A DNA stretch of 64,000 bases from Streptomyces sp. NBC_00440 (GTDB lineage: Bacteria; Actinomycetota; Actinomycetes; Streptomycetales; Streptomycetaceae): the NCBI RefSeq assembly GCF_036014215.1, contig NZ_CP107921.1, positions 372,001 through 436,000 on the forward strand, in the 5' to 3' direction. Numbering within the stretch: the stretch's first letter is position 1; every line of letters starts with the position of its first letter. The translations under genes and the position numbers were made by a program. Below the pieces are notes generated by a model that was not told the origin of the DNA, ran no database searches, and was given only the letters and a program-made list of their open reading frames with translations. Positions 16,410 through 25,603 of this stretch are shown here, in pieces.

Positions 16410-18566
16410 TCACGAGAGACCGATCCGGCTCATGGGTATCGGCTGGTAGCCCGGGAGTTGAGCGGCGATCAGGTCGTCGTTGCCCAGGGTCGGCTTCCCG
16501 TCCACGACCGTCACGACGCCGGGGTCGGCAGTGAGCGTCAGATTGCGGTCGACCGTTCCGTACGTGCGCGCGGACGGGGCGATGTCCAGCGCGGCGACAC
16601 CGCAGAGCGCGTTGTACTCGACGACGTCGTACTTCGGGTAGGCCGGCTGGTCGTCGGCGATGTTCACGAGGTGCGGATAGCGCGAGCGCCACGGCTCCTT
16701 CCGGTAGGGAACGGCGGCCAGCAGGTCGTACATCCCCCACGCGCCGCCGGGTGCCACGTCCCCCGCCGCCCAGTTGAGTCCCCGCTCGTCGAGCGTCACC
16801 GAATGGACGGACGACAGGATGATGTTGTTGCTGATGACATTGTCCCGGCCCCCGCCGATCTGGAAGGCGGTGTCGACCTTGTAGAAGATGTTGCCGAACG
16901 CCGTCGTTCCGCAGAAGCAGTCGTCGAGGTAGATGCCCGAGGCGAAGAGGGATCCGCCGCTTCCCACGATGTCGTGCAGGAAGTTGTAGCGGATGACCGT
17001 GCCGCGTCCGGTCCACTCCCGTCCCGCGTAGATGGCGCCGGCGTCGTTGGTCTCCTTCACCACATCGTTGATCTCGTTGTACTCGATCACGTGGTCGTTG
17101 CCCCGGAAGACGATGGCGACGTGCGGCGCATCGTAGATGTGGTTGTTGGCGACGTGGTTCCCGACACCGGCGAGTTCGACCGCGGGGCTGTACGTCAGCT
17201 GGAGGCGGCTGTAGTCGTGGATCTCGTTGCCGACCGCCCGGTTGCGCGCCGGGGTGAGGGTGGCCCGGTCGCCGCCGGCGAGGGCGATGCCACCCTGGCC
17301 GGTGGCCTGGATGTGGCAGCCGCGGACCTCGTTCCCCGATCCGCCGTGCGGGCCGGCCGAGACGCTTGAGTCGCCGATCGCGACCGCGCGACCGCCCAGA
17401 AGCCGCAGGGTGCAGTCCGCGACCGTGTTGGACGTGCCGTCCGTGATGACGATGCCGTCGCCGCGCGACCCCTCGAACACAAGGTCCGAGAACGTGACGT
17501 GCGAGCAGCCATTGAGGACGGCCATCGGGTCGGCGAGCAGCGACAGTTGCACCGACGCGCCGGACAGGTCGCCCGGAGGGTACAGATACAGCTTCCCGGT
17601 GGCCCGGTCGAGGTACCACTCGCCCGGCGAGTCGAGCTCCTCCAGCACGTTGTAGTAGTAGTAACGCCGGCCCGCCCCGACGGTGTACATGCTGGCGGTC
17701 CTGGTGGAGATGGTCTGCGCCGCCGGGTCGATCGCCTTGATCTGAAGGTTGCCGTCGGCCCACTCGTAGAACCAGTAGCCCTGCATCCACACGTCGCTGG
17801 TGTCGGCCCAGGTCGACGGCCGGGGGTCGGTGTACGTGAACGTGGCCCCCTTGGCGAATTCGGCGGCCATCTTGTCGGGGTCGCCGAGGACACTGCGGGG
17901 GTTCCCGCCCGGGTCGATGACCTGACCGACGGCGAGGAACTCGGTGTTCGGGTAACGGGCGAGGGTCATCGCCTCGCTGTTGAAGAACAGTTCGGGCGGG
18001 GTGACCGCGCGCGGCAGGCCGTATCCGGTCTGGACGATCTGGCCGTAGTCGGTGATCCCGAGCGCCTTCAGGTCGAACTCGCGGACGGTGTCGCGCGACC
18101 CGGCCGGGAGGCGGTCCCGTATCGCCTGGTCGCCGACCGGCCCGAAACCGGTAGCCGGCAGGTCCACGCCACCCACGAGCCGGACCTGTTCGCCGTGGTA
18201 GGCGGCGTAGGTGACCGGGCGGCCCGGCGCACCGGAGTCCTGCGCTTCGAGGGTGAAGCTCCGCGTCCGCCGGTACGTGCCGCCCCGGAGGAAGACGGTC
18301 ACCGGTTGAGCGGCACGGCCCGGCGCGGCCCGCCGCCAGGTCCGGATCACGTCGCGCGCCTTCTCCAGCGTCGCGAACGGCGCGGCCTTCGTGCCCCGGT
18401 TCGAGTCCTTCCCGTCCGTTGCCACGAAGAAGGTCTTCTGCTCCTCGGCCCGGTCCCGCCGGTCACCGGTACCGGCGTAGGCCGGCCCGGCGATGAGGGC
18501 TGCCGACGCACCGGCCCCGACGGCCCCGGCGGCCTTGAAGAGATCACGTCGCGAGAATCTGGACAT
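16410..18566 (-). CDS. Tat-exported right-handed parallel beta-helix protein (putative glycoside hydrolase)
   Basis: A 718-aa secreted protein. The N-terminus MSRFSRRDLFKAAGAVGAGAS is a clear Tat signal with cleavage near AYAG. After a Pro/Arg linker comes DGKDSNRGTKAAPFATLEKARD, the usual opening of a beta-helix polysaccharide-active domain, then from about residue 360 many 22-25 residue rungs rich in N, G and I (GNEVRGCHI, NHVANNHIYDAPHVAIVFRGN, HVIEYNEINDV). Fold and size fit families such as GH141 (alpha-L-fucosidase/xylanase) or GH110 (alpha-1,3-galactosidase), but I cannot place it firmly. It diverges from the sugar ABC operon, across operator-like repeats, and precedes the galactose operon, so it probably releases the sugars they use. 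Confidence 0.85.
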   Translation of the reverse strand: MSRFSRRDLFKAAGAVGAGASAALIAGPAYAGTGDRRDRAEEQKTFFVATDGKDSNRGTKAAPFATLEKARDVIRTWRRAAPGRAAQPVTVFLRGGTYRRTRSFTLEAQDSGAPGRPVTYAAYHGEQVRLVGGVDLPATGFGPVGDQAIRDRLPAGSRDTVREFDLKALGITDYGQIVQTGYGLPRAVTPPELFFNSEAMTLARYPNTEFLAVGQVIDPGGNPRSVLGDPDKMAAEFAKGATFTYTDPRPSTWADTSDVWMQGYWFYEWADGNLQIKAIDPAAQTISTRTASMYTVGAGRRYYYYNVLEELDSPGEWYLDRATGKLYLYPPGDLSGASVQLSLLADPMAVLNGCSHVTFSDLVFEGSRGDGIVITDGTSNTVADCTLRLLGGRAVAIGDSSVSAGPHGGSGNEVRGCHIQATGQGGIALAGGDRATLTPARNRAVGNEIHDYSRLQLTYSPAVELAGVGNHVANNHIYDAPHVAIVFRGNDHVIEYNEINDVVKETNDAGAIYAGREWTGRGTVIRYNFLHDIVGSGGSLFASGIYLDDCFCGTTAFGNIFYKVDTAFQIGGGRDNVISNNIILSSVHSVTLDERGLNWAAGDVAPGGAWGMYDLLAAVPYRKEPWRSRYPHLVNIADDQPAYPKYDVVEYNALCGVAALDIAPSARTYGTVDRNLTLTADPGVVTVVDGKPTLGNDDLIAAQLPGYQPIPMSRIGLS

Positions 18567-18658
18567 GTAGTGCCCTTTCGTAGGTACCTACTGGAACCGG
18601 GCCCTCGGTCCGGGCGAACAGCGCCTCCGGGCCGAGCCTTCGTTGCGGGATGCTCCGA

Positions 18659-18683
18659 CTATCGATAATCGCTGAGCGATAAG
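18659..18683. promoter_or_regulatory. Operator-like site, copy 1
   Basis: CTATCGATAA at 18659-18668 followed by AGCGATAAG at 18675-18683, about 95 bp upstream of the beta-helix start codon. The same two words recur near the ABC operon, so one regulator probably controls both directions. Confidence 0.55.
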
Positions 18684-18829
18684 TAGTGGGTCGGCAGTGG
18701 CGAGTGTCAAGGGATCCTTCAAATCCCGCCGCAAGAAACCGAGTTCATGCGCCTCGCAGGTTGCGAACCGGTAACGCTGCCGTTGCCGACCCTTGACCAC
18801 CGGCCGACAGGTCCCCGATGGTGAGGTCG

Positions 18830-18860
18830 CTATCGATAAGCGATAAGCGATTAGCGATCG
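18830..18860. promoter_or_regulatory. Operator-like site, copy 2 (tandem GCGATAA motif)
   Basis: CTATCGATAA at 18830-18839 runs into AGCGATAAG (18839-18847), then GCGATTA and GCGATCG, giving four overlapping 7-bp units immediately before the ribosome binding site of the substrate-binding protein gene. The position suits repression. The GntR protein at 26481 is the obvious candidate binder. Confidence 0.55.
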
Positions 18861-18872
18861 ATGGAGGGTTCG

Positions 18873-20132
18873 ATGGTTTCGGGTTCTCGCCGGCATCTGG
18901 TCAAGCTGGGTGCCATCGCCGTATCCGCCGCACTGCTCACGGGCTGCTCGACCGGCACGGACTCCGCAGGCGGCGACAGGAACATCCGCATGCTGGTCAA
19001 CATCACTCCGGTGCTGACCAAGCAGTTCTACAAGGACCTGGTGGCGGGGTACGTCGCCGGCCACCCCGGGGTGAAGGTCACGATCGAGGCGCCCACCGGC
19101 AGGGGCATCGAGGACACGCTGAAGCAGCAACTGGCCGCGGGCAGCCCGCCCGACGTCCTCGCCGGCGGGCAGAACACGGCTCTCGCCGCGCAGATGGCGC
19201 CGCTGCCCGACGCACAGTGGGTGAAGGACGCACCGTTCGCGGAGGCGTCCAAGCTCGACGGCAAGGTGTGGATGGCCGGTACCGGCGTCCAGCTCCAGTC
19301 GCTGGTCTTCTACAACAAGGCCGCCTTCGCCAAGGCCGGTGTCACCGGGACGCCCAAGACCTTCGACGAGTTCACCGCCGCGCTGCGCAAGCTGAAGGGC
19401 GCCGGATACACGCCGATGCAGACCGGCGGTGAGTGGACCACCGGCGCGCAGGCCCTGATGATGGCCAACCCGAACGTGATGAACACCGAGCCGCAGTGGT
19501 ACGCAAAGCGGAACAAGGGCTCCGTGACCTTCGCCGGCAGCAACTACGCCAAGTACCTGGACGTCTACCAGTCCTGGATCAAGGACGGCCTGGTTCCCAA
19601 GGACGCCAACGGCATCAAGTACCAGGACATGATCAACAACTTCACGGCCGGCAAGTCGGCGACGATGGTGATGGGCAACTGGCTGACGGCCTCGCTCGCC
19701 GGAGCGAAGCCGGGCTTCGACACGGGCGTGTTCCCGGTCCCCACGTTCGACGGCTCCACGCCGCCGCAGGCCGCCAACCCGGCCATGCCGTACTCGGTGC
19801 TCAAGAGCTCCAGGCACGCGGACGCGGCGATAGACCTGGTGAAGTACCTGGTCAGCGACAAGAAGGCGATCACGAAGGCGCTGAGCGCGGAGGGCAACTT
19901 CCGTACCGGATACAGCTACAAGACCACCCCGCTGACCAACGACATCGCGAAGCTCCTCGACAAGGCCGGCGGCAAGACCGTCGCGATCGGCCCGGGACTG
20001 GGCGACAACTCATCCCCTGCGGGCTTCCCCGATGAGTTCAACACCCAGGTCCAGAGCATGTATCTGGGAACCACAGCCGATCAGGTGGCGCGGACCATGG
20101 ACAAGTGGTGGGCCGCGAATGCGCCCAAGTAA
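18873..20132 (+). CDS. ABC sugar transporter, extracellular substrate-binding lipoprotein
   Basis: A 419-aa family 1 solute-binding protein. The signal MVSGSRRHLVKLG ends in lipobox LLTGC with Cys25 as the lipidated residue. Typical features follow: NIRMLVNITPVLTKQFYKDLV at the first lobe, TKTFDEFTAALRKLKGAGYTPM-like hinge sequence, a Trp-rich ligand region (GEWTTGAQAL, EPQWYAKRN) and a C-terminal PDEFNTQVQSMYLG. It should capture a mono- or oligosaccharide outside the membrane for the two permeases that follow. The start is fixed by GGAGGG at 18863-18868; an ATG four codons earlier overlaps that site. Confidence 0.93.
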   Translation: MVSGSRRHLVKLGAIAVSAALLTGCSTGTDSAGGDRNIRMLVNITPVLTKQFYKDLVAGYVAGHPGVKVTIEAPTGRGIEDTLKQQLAAGSPPDVLAGGQNTALAAQMAPLPDAQWVKDAPFAEASKLDGKVWMAGTGVQLQSLVFYNKAAFAKAGVTGTPKTFDEFTAALRKLKGAGYTPMQTGGEWTTGAQALMMANPNVMNTEPQWYAKRNKGSVTFAGSNYAKYLDVYQSWIKDGLVPKDANGIKYQDMINNFTAGKSATMVMGNWLTASLAGAKPGFDTGVFPVPTFDGSTPPQAANPAMPYSVLKSSRHADAAIDLVKYLVSDKKAITKALSAEGNFRTGYSYKTTPLTNDIAKLLDKAGGKTVAIGPGLGDNSSPAGFPDEFNTQVQSMYLGTTADQVARTMDKWWAANAPK

Positions 20133-21099
20133 CGTGACGCTCACCGCTCCTGGACCACCGGACAACCCGCCGGTCCAAGAGCGCCCCCGTCGCACTCACC
20201 ACACTCCCCCGCGCCCGCTGCGCGTACGCGCCGCCCGCAGCCTGCCCAGCATCCTCATGGTCGGCCCCGCACTGGCTGCGGTCGTGGCCTTCATCCTCAT
20301 CCCCGTCGTGGTCGCCGGACGGCTCAGCCTCACCGACTGGGACGGCTTCTCCGACAGTTACAAGTCCCTCGGCCTGGACAACTACGTTCAGCTGTTCCAC
20401 GATCCGGGCGTGGCGAACGCTGCGTACGTCACGCTCGTGATCGCGGTGGTCGGCACCCTGGCCTGCAATGTCCTCGGCCTGGGCCTCGCGGTCATGCTCA
20501 ACGGCAAGGGGCGCGCCAAAGCGGTACTGCGGGGCCTGTTCTTCTACCCGCATGTGCTCGGCGCGGTCATCATCGGCTTCCTGTGGTCGGCCATACTCAG
20601 CAGCGAAGGAGCGGTCAACACCCTCCTCACAGCGGCACACCGCTCGAAGATCCCGTTCCTGTCCGATCCGCAGTGGGCGCTCGCAGCGGTCGTCTTCGTG
20701 GTGGTCTGGTCGACGTTCGGCGTGAACGTGGTTCTCTACCTCGCCGGGCTGCAGACGATCCCGGAGTCGCTCCTGGAAGCGGCGCGTATCGACGGCGCCT
20801 CACGCTGGCAGACGTTCCGCCAGGTCGTGCTGCCGATGCTGGCACCCAGCGTGACGATCAACGTGGTCCTCGTACTCGTCCAACTGCTGCGGGTCTACGA
20901 CCTGGTGCTGGCGATGACCGACGGGGGTCCGGCCGGCCACACGCAGACGTACGCGTACCTGGTGCTTTCGGAGTCGTTCCTGAACGGGAAGATCGGCTAC
21001 GCCTCGGCCCAGAGCATCGTCCTCATGATCGTCATCACGGTGCTCGCCGTCGTGATCGTGGCGCTGCGCCAGCGCAGCGAGAAGGCGGTGGAACAGTGA
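20119..21099 (+). CDS. ABC sugar transporter permease (MalF-type)
   Basis: A 326-aa inner-membrane subunit with six predicted helices after a Pro/Arg-rich cytosolic N-terminus. The first helix is SILMVGPALAAVVAFILIPVVV. The EAA loop that docks the ATPase is LLEAARIDGASRWQTFRQVVLP. ATG 20119 overlaps the binding-protein gene by 14 bp; GTG 20134 is the alternative start. No ATPase gene is present in the operon, as is usual for actinomycete carbohydrate importers that share one multitask ATPase (MsiK type) encoded elsewhere. Confidence 0.92.
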   Translation: MRPSNVTLTAPGPPDNPPVQERPRRTHHTPPRPLRVRAARSLPSILMVGPALAAVVAFILIPVVVAGRLSLTDWDGFSDSYKSLGLDNYVQLFHDPGVANAAYVTLVIAVVGTLACNVLGLGLAVMLNGKGRAKAVLRGLFFYPHVLGAVIIGFLWSAILSSEGAVNTLLTAAHRSKIPFLSDPQWALAAVVFVVVWSTFGVNVVLYLAGLQTIPESLLEAARIDGASRWQTFRQVVLPMLAPSVTINVVLVLVQLLRVYDLVLAMTDGGPAGHTQTYAYLVLSESFLNGKIGYASAQSIVLMIVITVLAVVIVALRQRSEKAVEQ

Positions 21100-21932
21100 A
21101 CCGCACTGCAGGCAGCCGCGTCGGCTCGGTCATGCTGGGCCTCTTCGCCCTGGTCATGCTGGCGCCGCTGTACCTCGTGATCGTCAACGCGTTCAAACCG
21201 GAGTCGGCGATCCGTCAACGGCCGTTCTCCGCCGCCCCGGGGTTGCTGTCCACGGACTATCTCCGAGCGGCGCTGTCGTCACCGGACTACAACATCGTCA
21301 AGTCGTTCGGTGTGACGGTGATGTTCGTGGTCCTGGTCAACGTGCTGTCCCTGGCGCTGGCCGGTCCGGCCGCCTACGTCATCGCGCGGGGTACCCGCCG
21401 GTGGCACAAGGGGATGCTGCTGGTGTTCCTGGCCGGGCTGTTCATCCCCGGGCAGGTCCTGGTCATCCCGGTGATCTACGTACTGCGCTTCACGGGCCTG
21501 ATGGGCACGATCCCCGGATTCGTCCTGTACGAGGCGACGCTGACCCTGCCGCTGTCGATGTTCCTGTTCGTGGGCTACATCAAGTCCATCCCCCGGGAGC
21601 TCGACGAGGCGGCGCAGATCGACGGCGCGGGCCGGCTGCGCACCTTCTGGCAAGTGATCTTCCCGCTGATGCGGCCGGTCGTGGTCACCGCGATCGTCCT
21701 GCACACCATCGGGGTCTGGACGGACTTCGTGAACCCGCAGATCGTACTGGGCCCGACATCGGGCCTGTATACCGTCATGACCGGGGTGTACTCCGCGATC
21801 GGCCTCCACACCACCGACCTGTCCGTGGTCTATCCGACGCTGCTGCTGGCGATCGCACCGGTGCTGGTCTTCTTCGTGATCATGCAGCGCAAGATCGTCG
21901 GTGGCCTCACCGCCGGCGCGACGAAGGGGTGA
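21096..21932 (+). CDS. ABC sugar transporter permease (MalG-type)
   Basis: A 278-aa membrane subunit with six predicted helices, from GSVMLGLFALVMLAPLYLVIVNAFK to the last near YPTLLLAIAPVLVFFVI. Its EAA loop is ELDEAAQIDGAGRLRTFWQVIFPLM. The GTG start overlaps the upstream permease stop as GTGA, with AAGGCGG upstream. It forms a heterodimeric pore with the preceding permease. Confidence 0.92.
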   Translation: MNRTAGSRVGSVMLGLFALVMLAPLYLVIVNAFKPESAIRQRPFSAAPGLLSTDYLRAALSSPDYNIVKSFGVTVMFVVLVNVLSLALAGPAAYVIARGTRRWHKGMLLVFLAGLFIPGQVLVIPVIYVLRFTGLMGTIPGFVLYEATLTLPLSMFLFVGYIKSIPRELDEAAQIDGAGRLRTFWQVIFPLMRPVVVTAIVLHTIGVWTDFVNPQIVLGPTSGLYTVMTGVYSAIGLHTTDLSVVYPTLLLAIAPVLVFFVIMQRKIVGGLTAGATKG

Positions 21933-21934
21933 CC

Positions 21935-23878
21935 GTGGGCAAGCACATGGTGAGCGTGACGGCGTCCGTGCCGGCCGGTGAACCGCCCGCCTGGGCCGTA
22001 CTGCAAAGGCAGTTGTTCTCGGTACTGGACGAGGCATGGCGGGTTTTCGAGGACCGGTACTGTCACTCCGACGGCGGGCTGCGCTTCGACGGGGTCCTGG
22101 AAGGCCGTGACGGAGCGGACGACTTCTACGAACCGTTCTTCAACTGGCCGATGCTGTACCTGCTCGGCGGGGCGGACGACCTGCTCGACGCCAGCAAGAA
22201 ACACTGGAACGGCATCACCCGGCAGCTTTCCGAAGCCGGGTTCCTGGTCGACGAGTACGAGCGCGGGTACGACTGGTTCCACCAGGGCGAGTCGCTGCTG
22301 ATGTTCTACGGGATCTGCGCGGCCGACCCGTCCGACGACGCGTTCCGCCGGCGGGCGCTGCGCTTCGCCGACCTCTACCTGCCCACCTCGCCCGTCGGGA
22401 ACGTCGACGGCTCGCAGCGGATCATCCGGGCTCCGCACACCGGGGCCGGCGGGCCGCGCCGTGGCGTGGATGACGCATGGGCGCAGGGGTTCGGCGCGGA
22501 GCTGACCAACATGAAGCCGTACGGCCTGCCCCTGGAGGACCTTCCCGGGATCGACACCTGGGACGATCTGGCCGACCCCGGTAACGCGCGGCGTATGGGC
22601 GAGGCGATGAACCGGCGGCTCGGCGACGGCGATGTCGCGGTGAATCTCGCGTCCACCTCGCTGATCGCCAACGCGTGGCTGTACACGGGCGAGGACCGGT
22701 ACCGCGACTGGCTCGTCGACTACGTGCAGGCCTGGCGGGACCGGGCCGCCGCCGCGGGCGGCGTCATCCCCGACAACGTGGGGCCCTCCGGCGAGGTCGG
22801 TGAGCTGCACGACGGCCGCTGGTACGGCGGCCCGTACGGCTGGACCTGGCCGCACGGTCTGCACAGCGTCGGCGCGGTCGCGGTCGTCGCTGCCATGAAC
22901 GCCGCTCTGGTCACCGGCGACAACGCGTGGTTCGACCTGGCCCGCGCCCCGCTGGACCGGGTGCTGGAAGAGGCGACGCGCGGGCCGGTCCGTGACGGTG
23001 ACTCCAGCATGGCCATGACCTGGCTCCAGCGTCTCGGGCCCGATGCCGGCAGCGACCTGCAACTGGTGCCCTACCGGTACGGCCTGCACGGCTGGTTCGA
23101 CCACCAGCCGCTGCAGATCGCCTTCCCGGCCTGGATCTGGTGGTGCTCCGGCGATCCGCAGGACCGGCAGCGGCTGGACCGCGTGGAGCGGGACTGCGGC
23201 TACGACTGGACGACCGTGCACGCCTTTCGCGACAAGGAGGAGGCCGGACACGAGGCGCCGTGGCTCGCCTACCTCGACGGTCGCAACCCCGACTACCCGG
23301 CCCGGGCCCTCGGCATGGCGCTGGGGCAGGTCGCCCGCAGGATGGCACTCGTCCGCGAGGATACGACCACCGCCCGCACCGATGACATCCACTGGTGGCA
23401 GCGGCTCAATCCCGTGGTGACCGAGATTCTGGTGCAGCTGACCACGGGCGCTCCCGCCACCCCCTACAACGGGGGGCTCCAGCAGGCCCGGGTGCGCTAC
23501 TGGGACGCCGACCGGGGCCGTCCCGGCCTGCCGGCCGACGTCGCCGCCCTCGTCGAGGGGCTCGACGAGACCCGGGTCTGCGTCCAGTTGGTCAACCTGA
23601 GCCATACGCGCGAGCGGCGTGTGGTCGTGCAGGCCGGCGCGTTCGCCGAGGACGGCATCGACCATGTCGTGGTGGACCAACTCGACAGCGGCTATCCCGG
23701 CCCGAACCGCGCCTACCGGGCGGACGAGTTCACGACCAGTACCCGGCGCACGGACGTGCGCGACAGCCACCTGCTGGTGACCCTGCCGCCGGGGACCCGG
23801 CTCGGTCTGACCATGCAGGTGAGGCGCCGTCAGTTCACCCCGAGCCACCCGACGTTCGACCGATACCAGGAGAAGTAG
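21935..23878 (+). CDS. Unrecognised 647-aa protein of the sugar operon, alpha/alpha-toroid-like
   Basis: A cytosolic protein (no signal or membrane segment) I cannot assign to a family with confidence. The first 500 residues look like an alpha/alpha-barrel enzyme: repeating amphipathic helices broken by aromatic and acidic turns such as YEPFFNWPMLYLLGG, YDWFHQGESLLMFYGIC, PYGWTWPHGLHSVGA and QPLQIAFPAWIWW. A C-terminal beta-rich part (about 540-647) includes VCVQLVNLSHTRERRVVVQAG. This architecture is shared by glycoside hydrolases and polysaccharide lyases acting on small imported sugars. GTG 21935 has AAGGGG five bases upstream and lies two bases after the permease stop. Imported-oligosaccharide cleavage is inference. 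Confidence 0.75.
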   Translation: MGKHMVSVTASVPAGEPPAWAVLQRQLFSVLDEAWRVFEDRYCHSDGGLRFDGVLEGRDGADDFYEPFFNWPMLYLLGGADDLLDASKKHWNGITRQLSEAGFLVDEYERGYDWFHQGESLLMFYGICAADPSDDAFRRRALRFADLYLPTSPVGNVDGSQRIIRAPHTGAGGPRRGVDDAWAQGFGAELTNMKPYGLPLEDLPGIDTWDDLADPGNARRMGEAMNRRLGDGDVAVNLASTSLIANAWLYTGEDRYRDWLVDYVQAWRDRAAAAGGVIPDNVGPSGEVGELHDGRWYGGPYGWTWPHGLHSVGAVAVVAAMNAALVTGDNAWFDLARAPLDRVLEEATRGPVRDGDSSMAMTWLQRLGPDAGSDLQLVPYRYGLHGWFDHQPLQIAFPAWIWWCSGDPQDRQRLDRVERDCGYDWTTVHAFRDKEEAGHEAPWLAYLDGRNPDYPARALGMALGQVARRMALVREDTTTARTDDIHWWQRLNPVVTEILVQLTTGAPATPYNGGLQQARVRYWDADRGRPGLPADVAALVEGLDETRVCVQLVNLSHTRERRVVVQAGAFAEDGIDHVVVDQLDSGYPGPNRAYRADEFTTSTRRTDVRDSHLLVTLPPGTRLGLTMQVRRRQFTPSHPTFDRYQEK

Positions 23879-23879
23879 A

Positions 23880-24668
23880 ATGATGAGCGATGAGCAGGCC
23901 CAGCCGGTGTTCTCCCTTCCGGTGCGCGGCGACACATACCGGCGTGCCGATGCGGAGCTGGTGGACCAGATGGGCCAGGTGAGCAGCGCCACCGCCTGCG
24001 CGAAGCTCCACGGCCTGGGCATCAGGCGCACGTGGATGGAGGGGCCGCAGCCCCTCGCGACCGGGCAGAAGATCGCCGGGTCGGCGTTGACGCTCCAGTT
24101 CATGCCGCAGCGCGAGGACATAGCGAGCGGCCTGGCCCAGGAGGCCGTCGAACGCCAGACCGCCCTGTGGGCGGTGCTGGAGGCGGTGCAGCCCGGCGAC
24201 GTCCTCGTCATCCAGGCGTACGGGTCGGCGTTCAGCGGCTGCGTCGGCGACATGCTCGTCCGCTACTTCAAGCGCAAGGGCGGCGCCGGGATCGTCGTCG
24301 ACGGCCGGATCCGGGACGCGCCGCGGGTACGCGAGCTCGGCGTGCCGATCTGGTGCACCGGCACCACCCCGCACTACGCCTCCCAGTCGGAGCTGTTCCC
24401 CTGGGCGTACGACGTGCCGGTTGCCGCCGGCGGAGTGCTGTGTCTGCCCGGGGACATCGTGGTCGCCGATGACGACGGCGCCGTCGTCGTCCCGCAGGCG
24501 ACCGCGCCGGAGGTGGTCGCCACCGCCCAGGACCACCAGGAGTGGGAGGTGTTCAGCCGGATGCGTCTGGACCAGGGCGCCCGGCTCGGCCACTACTACC
24601 CGCTGACGTCGGAGTCGCGCGCGGAGTACGAGCAGTGGCGCGACCAGAAGCGGTCGTCCCAGCGATGA
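23880..24668 (+). CDS. RraA family protein (possible 2-keto-acid aldolase)
   Basis: A 262-aa member of the RraA/HMG-aldolase (dimethylmenaquinone methyltransferase-like) family. Typical features are VSSATACAKLHGLGI, a nucleotide-like GDVLVIQAYGSAFSGCVGDML, and the hallmark DGRIRDAPRVRELGVPIWCTG with the Arg-Asp pair that binds metal and pyruvate in aldolase members. Some homologues inhibit RNase E; others cleave 4-hydroxy-2-oxo acids. In this operon, between a putative hydrolase and a sugar dehydrogenase, an aldolase role on a keto-deoxy sugar acid is more likely than RNA control. AGGAG lies eight bases before ATG 23880. Confidence 0.85.
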   Translation: MMSDEQAQPVFSLPVRGDTYRRADAELVDQMGQVSSATACAKLHGLGIRRTWMEGPQPLATGQKIAGSALTLQFMPQREDIASGLAQEAVERQTALWAVLEAVQPGDVLVIQAYGSAFSGCVGDMLVRYFKRKGGAGIVVDGRIRDAPRVRELGVPIWCTGTTPHYASQSELFPWAYDVPVAAGGVLCLPGDIVVADDDGAVVVPQATAPEVVATAQDHQEWEVFSRMRLDQGARLGHYYPLTSESRAEYEQWRDQKRSSQR

Positions 24669-25603
24669 ACCATGTCTCGGGCCCGGGTGTGCTGGGCCGC
24701 ACCGGACTCACGGTCGGCAGGCTCGGCCTCGGCTGCGCGCCCCTGGGCAACCTGTACGAACCGGTTCCGGAGCAGGACGCCGCCGGCACGGTGCGTGCCG
24801 CGCTGGCGGGCGGGACGCGCCTGTTCGACACCGCCCCGCGGTACGGCAACGGCGTGTCCGAACAGCGCCTCGGCCAGGCACTGGCCGGGGTGCCCAGGTC
24901 CGAGGTCGTCGTCGCGACCAAAGTCGGATACCTGCTCACCGACGACGGCGCCGAGCCGGACTTCTCCTATGACGGCACCATGCGGTGCCTGGAGGAGAGC
25001 CTGACCCGGCTCGGCCTGGACCGGGTGGACATCGCGCATGTGCACGACCCCGACCACCATGAGCAGGAGGCCCTCGCGGGGGCCTTCCGCGCCCTGGTCG
25101 AACTGCGGGAGCAGGGCGTGGTGTCGGCGGTGGGCGCGGGCATGAACCAGAGCGCCATGCTGGAACGGATCGTCGCGCGGGCCGACGTGGACTGCGTGCT
25201 GCTGGCCGGTCGGTACACTCTCCTCGACCAAGAAGCTCTGACGGGCCTGCTCCCTGCGTGCGAGGCCCGCGGTGTCGGGGTCGTGCTGGGCGGGGTGTAC
25301 AACTCCGGCCTGCTGGCCGATCCGCGGCCCGGTGCGAGGTACGACTACCGGACAGCCGAGCCGCACCAGGTTGCCGCCGCGCTGGCCATCGCGGAGATCT
25401 GTGCCCGTCACGGGGTGCCGATGAAGGCGGCGGCCCTGCGGTTCGCGTGGGGGCATCCTGCCGTGTCCGCTCTGGTCGTCGGAGCCAGGACGGCCGATGA
25501 AGTGCGGGAGAACCTCGCCATGGCGCAGACCACCGTTCCCGCCGGCCTGTGGGCGGAGCTGCGCGCGGCGGGGCTGCTCCCGCAGGAGGTGCCCACGCCG
25601 TGA
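24665..25603 (+). CDS. Aldo/keto reductase, L-fucose (D-threo-aldose) 1-dehydrogenase type
   Basis: A 312-aa NAD(P)-dependent TIM-barrel oxidoreductase. Active-site residues are in place: Asp in LFDTAPRYGNG, Tyr in the same loop, Lys in VVATKVG and His in AHVHDPDHH. The opening LGRTGLTVGRLGLGCAPLGNLY and the GGVYNSGLLADPRP segment resemble L-fucose / D-threo-aldose dehydrogenases, which oxidise the C1 hydroxyl to a lactone. It overlaps the RraA gene by ATGA and is followed by a lactonase-like amidohydrolase, matching a dehydrogenase-lactonase pair. Confidence 0.85.
   Translation: MNHVSGPGVLGRTGLTVGRLGLGCAPLGNLYEPVPEQDAAGTVRAALAGGTRLFDTAPRYGNGVSEQRLGQALAGVPRSEVVVATKVGYLLTDDGAEPDFSYDGTMRCLEESLTRLGLDRVDIAHVHDPDHHEQEALAGAFRALVELREQGVVSAVGAGMNQSAMLERIVARADVDCVLLAGRYTLLDQEALTGLLPACEARGVGVVLGGVYNSGLLADPRPGARYDYRTAEPHQVAAALAIAEICARHGVPMKAAALRFAWGHPAVSALVVGARTADEVRENLAMAQTTVPAGLWAELRAAGLLPQEVPTP

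Larger units (their letters stand above)
18567..18872. other. Divergent promoter region between beta-helix gene and ABC operon
   Basis: About 306 bp without a gene. It holds two clusters of a GCGATAA-type motif (listed separately), one near each flanking start codon, and GGAGGG four bases before ATG 18873. Nothing else is evident. Confidence 0.6.
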
